A DNA stretch of 16,414 nucleotides, from contig NPFB01000050.1 of NCBI GenBank assembly GCA_014084085.1, positions 149,299-165,712 of the forward strand, given 5' to 3'. Every line of letters begins with the position of its first letter. The first letter of the stretch is position 1. Positions 8,038 to 16,414 of this stretch are shown here, in pieces. This DNA is from Hondaea fermentalgiana. Its lineage: Eukaryota > Sar > Bigyra > Thraustochytrida > Thraustochytriidae. The notes under the pieces are model-generated. The model saw nothing but the letters and a program-made list of their open reading frames with translations, did not search any database and was not told the DNA's origin. A program made the translations under genes and the position numbers.

Positions 8038-8570
8038 CGCTGCGCTGCACAAGAAATGCACAACCGGCCAACGCGCCGTTTCCTTTCGACGGCGGTGTGG
8101 GCCTGTCGGCGCGGCAGCCTGCAACCGGAGGCCGGCCATCACGCCGCCGCCTGTGCTGCAAGCGTGGCCAAGGGCGCGAGTTTCCTGCGCGAGCGGCATG
8201 ATGGAAATCGGTGGATCGACCGTCCATCCGCATCCTCATGTCATCTATTGCGGGCGCGGGAGAAATGCCGACGCCGCGCGAGCCTCGGAGCGCGTGCGCC
8301 GGGCCCGCCCACAGCGGGGGGGGGCGCTAGAGCTGTGCTAGGGTTTTCGTCGGCGCGTGTGGGTGGCTCTCTCACCCGGCGGGAAGCAATCGCCGGTGAA
8401 AGCAAAGCTAGCAGAGAAGCAAAGAAGCAAAAGTAGGAGGCACGAGGCCCGGTCGACTCGCGCGCGTTTCTTCCACCACTTTCTGCCCGCCCGCCAAGAC
8501 ACGAAGCAAAAGCAAAACCCCAACGCGGAAAAGAAGAAGAAGAAGAAGAAGCCAACGCAAGGAAGCAACC

Positions 8571-10604
8571 ATGCGCACTACAACACACCGCACCGCTGCA
8601 AAGAAGGCGGCGGTGGCGGCGGCGGCGATTGCCATCTCTGTCCTGGCCTGCTGCATTGGTGAGACCAGCGCCCATGGAAGTCGAGGCGGCGAAGAAAGCA
8701 CAACGATGGACCTCGACAACATCGCACTCACAGGCGTGGACGATGTGGCCTTTTTCATTGCCAATGGCGGCGCCTCCATGGAACTCGCCGTTGTCTTCAA
8801 CGAGACCATCGCAGCCTTCAATCTTACGGTGGTCGACGACATCTACGCCAACGTGGGACAGCAAGAGCAGCCTCAGCACACTTTCCGGTGGGTCGCTCCC
8901 GGCGAGGGCTGGGCCGTCGCAACTGTTGACGAAAATGGGACCATCGAGGGCGCGTTTTATAACGCTACTGCTAACTCTACAACGCAGTTCTACCATCGCT
9001 CCCACCTCGAGCGAAGTCTCGGGGAGGAAGGCCTGCGTCGCTCGCTGCGAACCGCTGTCGGCCCGCAAGAAACACAGTACTTCGCGCGCAGACTCGACAA
9101 CGTCACATTCACTTGCGGGCAACCGCAAATCACTGTCCCCGAGCCCGAAGTAGAGACGGGTGCAATCCAGCGCAGCATCAGCCTCGCCTCTCGCGCATCC
9201 AACTCTCACGTCATTTACGGGAGCAACGACTGTTACGAGGGCGATAAAAACATGCACCTTTTTGAGCATGGCATCGCCATCGACCAGACCTTTCTCGATC
9301 TTTTCGGAAGCCGTAGCGCCGCCATCAAGAAGGCAGAGTCCACTGTTGCCACCTCATCTGCAATCTACGAGTATCAGATGAACGTGCGTCTTCGCATCGG
9401 CAAGATTCTCGTTGCTGGAGATGATGACGCCACACATGATATCTTCTACAACTGCCAAGACGGAACGAGCTCGTCTCTTGCCGTCTTTCGAGGCTTTGTC
9501 AAAAATATTCCCGAGGGCTATAACCAGGGAAGCTGGCACCTCATGACCAATTGCTACCCGCTCATCCCTGGCGGCGGTGCGCAGACGGTCGGTACTGCCA
9601 ACTTTAACACTGCCGGTTGCGACAAGAACAAATATGGCTGGAACGCTGCTGTGTCCACCTACATTACCTCCTTTTGGACGGTCTATGCACACGAGCAGGG
9701 CCACAACTTTGGCGCCTCGCACTCTTTTGAGCTTGGCGTGGGCAAGACGGGTGGCGTCATGGACTACGGCAACGTTAACATCGATGGCGAGCCGCTGTTT
9801 CAGGATGCGCGCCTCACTCAAATGTGCGCGCGCTTTCAGGTTCTCAAAGCTACCACGTGCGAGTTCTTTTACAGCGCCAAAGAGGGCAAGCCCGAAGTGC
9901 TTCCGCCTGAGGTCCCTTCGCTGAGCACCGCAGAGAAAAAGTGTGCCTTCATCACACGGACCGCTTGCACTGCGGCTGACAACTACTGTATGTGGGACGC
10001 AACAAACAAGAAGTGCGCCTTCAGCCCGATGATGAGCCTGAAGAAGGGATCGTCTTGCCGCAGCAACAATAAACGGGCTGCTGACGACTACGTTACGGTA
10101 CTCGCTTCGACTCGCCTTGACTGTGTTAGTGCATGCGTCGTTCAAGGCGATTGCTATGGCGTTGAGTACGATGCTGACACACAATTCTGCGAAATGTGGA
10201 GCACCAACGTTGACACTGTTGCTTCTGCGCCTTCGAACCGTGAGTGCATTATCGTCAAGCCCAACGCTGATACGGCCTCGCTCACTGGAACTTGCTCTGG
10301 CCTTGACAAAAACGCCTGCTCTGGTGCTTGCATGTGGTCCTCTGTAAGGTCTTCATGCGTCAATAAGCGCTTCTTTGAACTCGGCGGCCAGTGCTTGCTC
10401 AACAAAAAATCCAAGTCCTCGTACTCTACGCTCAAGAGGAAGGTGGCCTCTCTCGAGGACTGCCAGGCTCTGTGCGACAGCGACTGTGCGGCCGTCGAAT
10501 ACGAGTCTAGCACCAAAAAGTGCCGTCTGTGGAGCAAGGGTAAGATCCCCTCATCGGGCAAGGCCAACGCCAAGAAAACCTGCTACGCGCGCGTGGCACT
10601 CTGA
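8571..10604 (+). CDS. Secreted ADAM/reprolysin-like zinc metalloprotease with Cys-rich tail
   Basis: A 677-residue predicted secreted endopeptidase. Residues 1 to about 34 form a signal peptide: basic start, Ala/Ile/Val core, likely cleavage after ETSA. The prodomain (about 35-200) carries six N-glycosylation sequons and one Cys, C182, a possible cysteine switch. The catalytic domain (about 205-445) has the metzincin zinc motif HEQGHNFGASH with H374, E375, H378 and H384, and a Met-turn at M397 (GGVMDYG) 13 residues on, as in the M12B and M11 groups. The C-terminal part holds two matching units, each a short motif with C-x-W and flanking Cys (about 456-487 and 571-600) followed by a PAN/apple-like module (about 493-562 and 604-675). 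No membrane anchor follows, so release from the cell is likely. The start has A at -3. A role in nutrition or wall remodelling is inference. Confidence 0.9.
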   Translation: MRTTTHRTAAKKAAVAAAAIAISVLACCIGETSAHGSRGGEESTTMDLDNIALTGVDDVAFFIANGGASMELAVVFNETIAAFNLTVVDDIYANVGQQEQPQHTFRWVAPGEGWAVATVDENGTIEGAFYNATANSTTQFYHRSHLERSLGEEGLRRSLRTAVGPQETQYFARRLDNVTFTCGQPQITVPEPEVETGAIQRSISLASRASNSHVIYGSNDCYEGDKNMHLFEHGIAIDQTFLDLFGSRSAAIKKAESTVATSSAIYEYQMNVRLRIGKILVAGDDDATHDIFYNCQDGTSSSLAVFRGFVKNIPEGYNQGSWHLMTNCYPLIPGGGAQTVGTANFNTAGCDKNKYGWNAAVSTYITSFWTVYAHEQGHNFGASHSFELGVGKTGGVMDYGNVNIDGEPLFQDARLTQMCARFQVLKATTCEFFYSAKEGKPEVLPPEVPSLSTAEKKCAFITRTACTAADNYCMWDATNKKCAFSPMMSLKKGSSCRSNNKRAADDYVTVLASTRLDCVSACVVQGDCYGVEYDADTQFCEMWSTNVDTVASAPSNRECIIVKPNADTASLTGTCSGLDKNACSGACMWSSVRSSCVNKRFFELGGQCLLNKKSKSSYSTLKRKVASLEDCQALCDSDCAAVEYESSTKKCRLWSKGKIPSSGKANAKKTCYARVAL

Positions 10605-11447
10605 TTCTGTTCGTCTACTACTGTTCTCTCGAGTCGGGCTTCTTCCCTCCGAGTTCTCCTTTCTCTTTGAAAAGATTATGTACCACCACCACTTGCCAGA
10701 TGTACCGACCACTCGCCACCTGTATGCGTTGAAAAACAAGATCTGCACCTGCTCATCCCAAAAACATTCACCAAACCCATCTTTTTATTTTATGTTCTCC
10801 TCCTCCCTGCTTCCTTGCGCGTGACTGTGCCGGCCGGACCTCGAGTCCTTCTTCTTCACCCCTGTCACGGCGCTTTCCTGTCTGCAAACCTCGCGTTCCT
10901 CTTCTCCGCCTCGGTCTCGTCTTTGTCAACGCCTACTCCCTCTCCTTACATGTAAATGACCCGACCTGGCTGGCGACGAGAAGCTCTCACCGTTCGTCGA
11001 GGCGACTCGAGTCGTGCCCTGACCGAGCGTCCATGCAGTTTTGCATCCACGCAATTATGCATCCGCCCGTCCCCCATCCCTCCATGCGTCCATCCGTCCG
11101 TCCGAGTCGGTCGCGTGCGATGGTCTCGCCGGCATTCTCGTCAGGCACAATCCACCATCCGGTATTCCCATCAGCCACTGCCGGTCACACTCGATCCACC
11201 GTCGATTCAACGTCTGCTCGCTCTCAGTCGGGCTGTCAAGACTCTGTTCCGTCTCGTTGCAGCTGCGGCGGCTGCTGCTGCTGCAGGACTGACTCGTCCC
11301 GCGGGCAGAACCCGATCGCGAGCTCGGGCGCGAGCGCTGGCTGCGCGAGCGGCGCCGGGCGCGCGCGGAGAGCGAGGCGCGGCCGCGGCGCGAAAGGCAT
11401 CGAGGCATCGAGGCCTCCAGGCATCCAGGCGTCCATCCATTCCATCC
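10605..11447. other. Intergenic region: protease 3' UTR and transporter 5' flank
   Basis: The first 200 bases or so, ending in a T/A-rich patch (10780-10797), are probably the protease 3' UTR. Then follow pyrimidine-rich DNA, a run of ccatccgtccgtcc-type tetranucleotides (11065-11110), a gctgctgctgctg tract (near 11270) and catcgagg repeats just before the transporter start. No TATA box is evident. The transporter frame stays open upstream to 10956, but the extra 164 codons encode Arg/Ala/Ser-rich sequence without any family feature. Confidence 0.55.
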
Positions 11448-14400
11448 ATGGCCGCCGATGCCCCGGCGGCGGGCGGCAGCGCCGAGGGCGGAACGCGAGC
11501 CGCGGCTGCGTCTGCGGCCGCGCCCGCTGCCCCGCGCGCGCAAGAGCGAGGCCAGAGCGGGGCCAGCCGCGCAGAGCCCGCTGGCGTCTCGGCGGCCGCT
11601 CGCGGGGACGAGCTCGAGGCCCTCGCCGGCGAGCGCAAAGAGCATCCCGGGGCCGCGGAGAGGGATTCCGAGGCCGCCACGGGCCAATTCTGGGACAACT
11701 TTCAGAGGGCAGGTCTGCTCCGAAGATGGACCTTCTCGTGGGCGACGCCGCTCATGAACGTGGCCTTCAAACGCGAGATCGAACCGGGCGAGCTCTGGCA
11801 TCTTCTTCACCGCCATAAAAGCGAAACTCTCACCAAGAAACTCGAAGCCGCGTGGCATCGAGAGCTGGAGAAACGGGGTCGCGAGGGTGCTCGTCTTTGG
11901 CGCGCGCTCATCCCAGTCTTTGGTTACGAGTACTTTCAGGCCTTCATGTACCACATGGCCTGGCTCGTGGTCATCATGACCACAAATGCAGTCCTTCTCG
12001 TGCAAATCCTGAACTTGCTCGACGACTTTGCGGCCGGCACTGCAGACACCGTCACAGCCGGGAGCTTGGAGATCCCGTACTTTGGTTTTGTAGATGCTGT
12101 GCTCTTTGGCATTGGAGAAATCTTTCGCTCCGTCTTTATTAACCAGCACTGGGCCATCGCCTGCGTCACAGGCATCAATGTTCGCGCTGCTGCTGCCGCC
12201 CTACTCTTTCAAAAGACCACTCGCCTCCGGAACTCTGGCAATGCCGCCGGACAGCTGCTCAACATGATGTCCAACGACGTTGAGCGCCTTCGTGAGGCGT
12301 GCACGTACGGTATCTTTATTGCTTCCACGCCCATCACCCTTCTCACCATCATCCTCGTCGGACTCTGGGTGCTTGGTCCCTCGATCCTGGCAGGCTTTGT
12401 CATTCTTATTCTCAGCGTTCCAATCCAGGCTCGCATTGCGCGAGTGACGAGCAGGCTTCGTCGACAGTCCATCAAGATTACCGACGAACGAGTCACTCTC
12501 ATGAATGAGATTCTTCAAGCAGCGCAGCTCATCAAATTGTACGCCTGGGAGTCCAGTTTTGTAGAAAAAGTAGCCCGTGTTCGTGCCGCAGAGCTTGTCA
12601 AGATTCGTCACACTACCTACGTCAAGGCGGTCAACGCTGCCCTGTCTCAGGTGATCCCGCTCGTCACCTCCTTTGCTAGTTTTCTTGTCCACACGGCCAT
12701 ATTGGGCGAGACACTGACGGCCTCGCAAGCTTTTGCGACGCTTTCGCTCTTCAACGTCTCTCGCTTCCCACTCTCAGTGCTTCCGCTCTCGGTGCGATTT
12801 ACCGCAGAGGCGGCCGTTGGTCTTCAGCGCATTGGCGACTATCTCAAACTCGAAGAAATTATTCCCGAGCAGTCTACAGACCATCTCGACGCTGCAAGCG
12901 ATCGTAGCGTCCCGGCAATCGAAGTGCAAGACGCTCAGTTCACCTGGGGATCCTTGCGTGCTTCAGAAGGCTCGAACGAAGGAAATTCTTCTGCAAAGCA
13001 AAAAGAGAGTCGAAAGGGCGCGGAGAAGGAGGACGAGGGAGGCGAAGAAGAGGAGTCCGCGTCGCCTTTGCGAGTCGAGTCGCTCGCCATTCGCCAAGCC
13101 TCGCTCACTTGCATTGTCGGCGCTGTCGGTAGCGGCAAATCGTCGCTCTTTGCGAGCTTGCTTGGCGACATGAGGCGGACACAGGGCCGATCTTGCATTC
13201 GCGGATCGATTGCTTACGTCGGCCAAAATCCGTGGGTCTTTAATGCCACTTTTCAAGAGAACATCCTCTTTGGAAAACCATATGAAGCCGCAAAATTCCG
13301 CAGAGCCATTCGTGTTGCTGCGCTTGAGCCGGACCTCAAAGCTCTTCCCAGTGGACTTTCGACAGAGCTTGGGGAACGTGGTATCAACGTTTCTGGAGGC
13401 CAAAAGGCACGACTCGCTTTGGCCCGCGCAGTCTACGCAGATTGTGACGTTTATTTGCTCGACGACGTCCTCTCGGCAGTGGACGCCCACGTGTCAGCCC
13501 ACATTTGGAAGGAATGTATTCGCTCTGCCCTGCTTGACAAGACAGTCGTCCTCGTCACGCACGGTCTGCATCTTCTCAAGGAGGCAGACCAGGTCGTGGT
13601 ATTACAAGACATGCGAATTGTCGCCAAGGGAACATACAATGAGCTTCTCAATAGCGAGTACGGTCACATGGTTCTTTCCACGGCATTTGACGCCCACAAG
13701 GACTCGGCAGAGGCTGATCAAGACTCTGGCAATGCCGAATCTTCTGCTGCTCTAGACCAAGGTCAAGAAAGAAATGAAGAACGGGGAGGAGACATGCTTG
13801 GCGACGAAAGTACGGCGATGACATCCGACGAAAATGCCGAGATTCTCTACAATCGCGAAGCAAGTACAATTCTCGAAGATGAGGACGAAGACGTCGTTTC
13901 GAGTAGCACCGAGGCTGTGGCACGCATTGTCAGCTCGGAACTGAACCTTCCCGATGAGGACGGCACGCGACTTGGCAAACTCACAACACAAGAGGACCGC
14001 CAGGTTGGTGCCGTGTCCAAGACAACCATTCGCGCTTTTGCAAAGAGCGCGGGCGGCAGATGCGTCCTTCTCTTTTGCTTTTTGCTCTTTTGGCTATCTG
14101 AGGGCAGCAAGAACGCAAGCGAGGCGTGGCTCACGGCATGGACTGCCGATACTTTTTTGATGGAGCCTTGGTTCTACAACACAATCTACGGCGTGTTCAT
14201 GATTGTTGTGACCTTTTTTATGGTTTTGCGCGGCGTGATATTTGGTCGCGCGCTTCTTCGCGCCTCGCAGGGCCTACACGACGCAGCATTCCTCGCTTGC
14301 ATGCGCGCGCGCATGGATTTTTTCCAGGTCACGCCACTTGGCCGTATCCTCGCGCGTTTCAGCAGCGACATTGACAAGATTGACACCCTTTTGGTCGACA

Positions 14401-15950
14401 TTGCCGAGGTTTGTATTTCGCTACTCGTGCGTACCTTTTTGGCGATTATTGTGGTGGCTGCAGCGCTGCCGGCCTTTCTCGTGGCAGTCGTTCCTCTCGT
14501 TTTTCTGTATGTGCGGCTTCTCAATTATTTCCGCCGCGTGGTGCGGCAGATGAAGCGCATCGACAGCATTTCGAGATCTCCATTGATCAGCCAAGTGCAG
14601 TCGCTCGTGCTTGGTCTCACTGACACGCGCGCCTACGGTCGTCTTGATGCTGCGATCAATCGCCAATACGTTCTCGTCGAGGAGTCCTCGAGGGGTTACC
14701 TTGGATTCTACATGGCCAACCGATGGATCGGTTTTCGTCTCGACTACATTACAACGTCAATTGTTGCGGCATCGGCGATGCTATGTATCATTTTTGCTTC
14801 GACCATTTCCGCTGGTTTGGCAGGTCTCGTGTTGAGTAGCAGCTTGCAGACGGCGGGGATTCTTCAATTTGCAACGCGACAGGCTGCCGAGCTTGAAGCA
14901 CAGTTCACTTCTGTGGAGCGCGTGCGTTTCTTCATCGAGTCGACGCCAACCGAGCGCGATACCATCGACGACGATGATAGCGACGATGACAAGAACGACG
15001 ATGGTTTATCGAACAGCCCTGACGACGCAGTAGCTGTGATGCGCAAGGCTCGACGTCATGAAGAAGGGCCCGCGAGCGTTGCAGTGGGCCGGGCTTCGGC
15101 CGTGGACGAGGCTTGGCCTGCGCAGGGGGAGATTTGTTTCGAAAACTATTCGACTCGATACCGCGACGGTCTTCCGTTTGTATTGAAGAACCTCACCATG
15201 ACCATCCCCGGAGGAAAGAGCACGGCGCTGGTTGGACGATCTGGCAGCGGAAAGAGCACTGTGAGTGCGGTCGCTTTGTTTCGCATCGTTGAGGCTGTTC
15301 ATGGACGCATCACAATCGACGGCGTCAACATTGCCAAGGTCTCCTTGCAAACACTGCGAGGCCGCGCGCTGGCCATTGTGCCGCAGTCGCCGACTCTCTT
15401 TGCCGGGACGATTCGCTCGAATCTCGACCCATTTGACGAGCACACGGACGACGAGATCTGGCAAGCGCTTGAAAACGTGCACCTCGCCGACTTTGTGGCG
15501 TCACTTGGGGCTGCTGACGACCGCGAGCAAAGCCCTGGCTCCGTCTCGTTTCATATCCAGACACGCAAGTCAGGCCTGTCCCATGTGCTCTCGGAGGGTG
15601 GCTCAAACCTGTCGGCAGGTCAGCGACAGCTCTTGGCGTTTGGCCGCGCCTTGCTCAAGAATGCGCGCATCATTTGCGTCGACGAGGGCACAAGTTCCGT
15701 CGACGAGGCTGCCGATCTTGCCATTCAGAACACGCTCCAACATGCGTGCAAGGGCCGCACGCTGATTATTGTCGCACACAGACTTGCGTCCACGGCGCAC
15801 TGCGACCAAATTTGCGTTCTCGAGCAGGGGGCCCTTCTTGAGGCCGGACGTCCTGCAGACCTTTTGCAAGATCCAGCGTCGCAGTACGCTGCGCTCTGGA
15901 AGGCCGCGATCTCTGCCTCCGATTCGGCCAAGGGGGGGGAGGAGCATTGA
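11448..15950 (+). CDS. ABCC (MRP) family ATP-binding cassette exporter
   Basis: A 1500-residue full transporter, TMD1-NBD1-TMD2-NBD2, expected to export organic anions or conjugates using ATP; the real substrate is unknown. FSWATPLM at 96 is the family's N-terminal signature, and there is no TMD0, so it is a short-form ABCC. TMD1 spans about 165-460. NBD1 has Walker A GAVGSGKSS (558-566), signature NVSGGQ (647) and Walker B ending D672-D673, with Asp where the catalytic Glu normally sits, as is usual for ABCC NBD1. TMD2 spans about 873-1135. NBD2 has Walker A GRSGSGKST (1263-1271), signature NLSAGQRQ (1387) and an intact D1412-E1413. Both H-loop His are present. Acidic inserts occur just before Walker A of NBD1, in the NBD1-TMD2 linker and before NBD2 (about 1173-1186). 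I chose the start at 11448 because family similarity begins soon after it; the open frame extends upstream. Confidence 0.93.
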   Translation: MAADAPAAGGSAEGGTRAAAASAAAPAAPRAQERGQSGASRAEPAGVSAAARGDELEALAGERKEHPGAAERDSEAATGQFWDNFQRAGLLRRWTFSWATPLMNVAFKREIEPGELWHLLHRHKSETLTKKLEAAWHRELEKRGREGARLWRALIPVFGYEYFQAFMYHMAWLVVIMTTNAVLLVQILNLLDDFAAGTADTVTAGSLEIPYFGFVDAVLFGIGEIFRSVFINQHWAIACVTGINVRAAAAALLFQKTTRLRNSGNAAGQLLNMMSNDVERLREACTYGIFIASTPITLLTIILVGLWVLGPSILAGFVILILSVPIQARIARVTSRLRRQSIKITDERVTLMNEILQAAQLIKLYAWESSFVEKVARVRAAELVKIRHTTYVKAVNAALSQVIPLVTSFASFLVHTAILGETLTASQAFATLSLFNVSRFPLSVLPLSVRFTAEAAVGLQRIGDYLKLEEIIPEQSTDHLDAASDRSVPAIEVQDAQFTWGSLRASEGSNEGNSSAKQKESRKGAEKEDEGGEEEESASPLRVESLAIRQASLTCIVGAVGSGKSSLFASLLGDMRRTQGRSCIRGSIAYVGQNPWVFNATFQENILFGKPYEAAKFRRAIRVAALEPDLKALPSGLSTELGERGINVSGGQKARLALARAVYADCDVYLLDDVLSAVDAHVSAHIWKECIRSALLDKTVVLVTHGLHLLKEADQVVVLQDMRIVAKGTYNELLNSEYGHMVLSTAFDAHKDSAEADQDSGNAESSAALDQGQERNEERGGDMLGDESTAMTSDENAEILYNREASTILEDEDEDVVSSSTEAVARIVSSELNLPDEDGTRLGKLTTQEDRQVGAVSKTTIRAFAKSAGGRCVLLFCFLLFWLSEGSKNASEAWLTAWTADTFLMEPWFYNTIYGVFMIVVTFFMVLRGVIFGRALLRASQGLHDAAFLACMRARMDFFQVTPLGRILARFSSDIDKIDTLLVDIAEVCISLLVRTFLAIIVVAAALPAFLVAVVPLVFLYVRLLNYFRRVVRQMKRIDSISRSPLISQVQSLVLGLTDTRAYGRLDAAINRQYVLVEESSRGYLGFYMANRWIGFRLDYITTSIVAASAMLCIIFASTISAGLAGLVLSSSLQTAGILQFATRQAAELEAQFTSVERVRFFIESTPTERDTIDDDDSDDDKNDDGLSNSPDDAVAVMRKARRHEEGPASVAVGRASAVDEAWPAQGEICFENYSTRYRDGLPFVLKNLTMTIPGGKSTALVGRSGSGKSTVSAVALFRIVEAVHGRITIDGVNIAKVSLQTLRGRALAIVPQSPTLFAGTIRSNLDPFDEHTDDEIWQALENVHLADFVASLGAADDREQSPGSVSFHIQTRKSGLSHVLSEGGSNLSAGQRQLLAFGRALLKNARIICVDEGTSSVDEAADLAIQNTLQHACKGRTLIIVAHRLASTAHCDQICVLEQGALLEAGRPADLLQDPASQYAALWKAAISASDSAKGGEEH

Positions 15951-16259
15951 TTCTATATAAATAGGGAGAGAAAAGGAGGAGGGCCAGTCGCAACGACGAA
16001 TGTCCCGACCCGGGTCGTGCTTGAACTGTGGGGGTGCCGTGTGTGGGGGGGAGGGGCGGCGGACGGTGGTGCAATGCGCGCGCAATGCATGTGCGAGGCG
16101 CTGTTGCCCAGCCAGGACGCGCGCGCGCCGGCACTGCAGACAGACCCCGATAGCAAAGCGAAGAAGCGTCGTGCTCACCAAAAGTATTTGCGAATCTGAA
16201 CGATTGATATCCTTGTGTGCAGAAAGGCAGGCAGTCAGTCTCATTGTTAAAAAGGAAAG
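15951..16259. other. Short intergenic region: transporter 3' end and promoter/5' UTR of next gene
   Basis: This 309-nt stretch must hold both the transporter 3' UTR and the promoter of the following gene. It contains the TATA box at 15954-15963, a G-rich patch (16030-16060), alternating gc near 16080 and 16120, and an A-rich leader (aaaaaggaaag) directly before the next ATG. A gtgtgcag sequence near 16220 could be a 3' splice site, but nothing confirms it. Confidence 0.55.
15954..15963 (+). promoter_or_regulatory. TATA box of the downstream gene
   Basis: Tatataaata followed by gggag is a canonical TATA box, 3 nt after the transporter stop and 296 nt before the next start codon. It would predict a start of transcription near 15985-15995 and a 5' UTR of about 270 nt. 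It is the best core-promoter match in the window. A purely AT-rich 3' UTR element is the alternative. Confidence 0.6.
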
Positions 16260-16414
16260 ATGTCCGAAGCCTCGGCTGACATGGAGCTTCTCAAGGGCTT
16301 GAACGCCAAGACGTACAAGGCTCAGGCCGTCTGGTTTCTCAACGCCTACTGGAAGACCGGTCCCGCCTTCGAGGACAACGCCGACCAAGCTGAAAAGATC
16401 TGGACCTTTTGCCG
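16260..16414 (+). CDS. Partial protein of unknown function, 5' end only
   Basis: Fifty-one codons are visible before the window ends. The product begins MSEASADMELLKG and continues with Lys, Tyr and aromatic residues in a helical pattern (QAVWFLNAYW, AEKIWTFC). No signal peptide or membrane segment is apparent. The start has A at -3 after an A-rich leader and a TATA box lies about 300 nt upstream, so the call as a gene is good although the family is not recognised. The aromatic, amphipathic pattern suggests a soluble helical domain; nothing more can be said without the rest. Confidence 0.65.
   Translation, partial: MSEASADMELLKGLNAKTYKAQAVWFLNAYWKTGPAFEDNADQAEKIWTFC

Larger units (their letters stand above)
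5630..8570. other. Long intergenic region with repeats, no supportable gene
   Basis: Nearly 3 kb separate the coiled-coil and protease genes. The first part (5630-5760) is AT-rich and looks like the 3' UTR and end of the upstream gene. From about 5760 to 6720 composition is mixed; from about 6800 to 8570 it is GC-rich with many gcagctgc-type words. Open frames here, including ones of 244 and 312 codons, encode Ser/Arg/Ala-rich sequences without domains and overlap frames in other phases, so they are not called. I searched by eye for tRNA B boxes, snRNA hallmarks and transposase motifs and found none. The final few hundred bases should hold the promoter and 5' UTR of the protease, which ends in a GAA/GAG-rich purine tract (8526-8551). 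Confidence 0.55.

Noticed and set aside
7498..8436. 312-codon open frame upstream of the protease
   Set aside because: Arg/Ala/Ser-rich with no fold signal, overlapping frames of similar quality in two other phases; expected in GC-rich DNA.
8241..9269. 342-codon minus-strand frame over the protease start
   Set aside because: Antisense shadow of the signal peptide and prodomain, whose sense reading is clearly a real protein.
13461..13466. Asp-Asp in place of Asp-Glu in Walker B of NBD1 as a damaging mutation
   Set aside because: A non-catalytic NBD1 with this substitution is normal in ABCC transporters.
15603..16388. 261-codon minus-strand frame spanning transporter end and next gene
   Set aside because: It is antisense to the conserved NBD2 motifs and to the next start codon and has no domain.

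Overview
This window looks like nuclear DNA of a GC-rich, gene-dense protist. The main genes are long open frames that need no introns, with good start contexts, and their domains are eukaryotic: a full-length ABCC/MRP transporter, a secreted ADAM-like metzincin with PAN-like modules, and a coiled-coil protein with a PDZ-like domain. GC-rich, intron-poor genes of this kind, with acidic and Ser/Ala-rich inserts, would suit a stramenopile such as a thraustochytrid (Labyrinthulomycetes). That placement is inference from style; no marker gene is present. I see no rRNA, tRNA, transposon or CRISPR array, and nothing bacterial.

Layout: 1-1246 is GC-rich, low-complexity DNA without a convincing gene. 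1247-3064 (minus) encodes an OB-fold plus SAM-dependent methyltransferase protein with a tandem decapeptide repeat near its C-terminus. 3065-3691 is a divergent intergenic region likely to hold promoters for both flanking genes. 3692-5629 (plus) encodes a coiled-coil scaffold-like protein with three copies of a Trp-Lys repeat and a PDZ-like domain. 5630-8570 is almost 3 kb without a supportable gene, containing several inverted and direct repeats and a C15 run. 8571-10604 (plus) is a secreted zinc metalloprotease. 10605-11447 is intergenic. 11448-15950 (plus) is a 1500-residue ABCC-type exporter. A textbook TATA box lies 3 nt after its stop codon and probably serves the gene starting at 16260, which runs off the right edge.

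The genes do not form an evident pathway: RNA or protein methylation, cytoskeletal or scaffold function, extracellular proteolysis and membrane export sit side by side as independent units. The features most worth following up are the OB-fold/methyltransferase architecture with its in-frame 30-bp repeat, the three-copy Trp-Lys coiled-coil repeat joined to a PDZ-like domain, the duplicated Cys/PAN tail of the protease, and the promoter element abutting the transporter stop codon. I did not find a clearly new multi-gene system.
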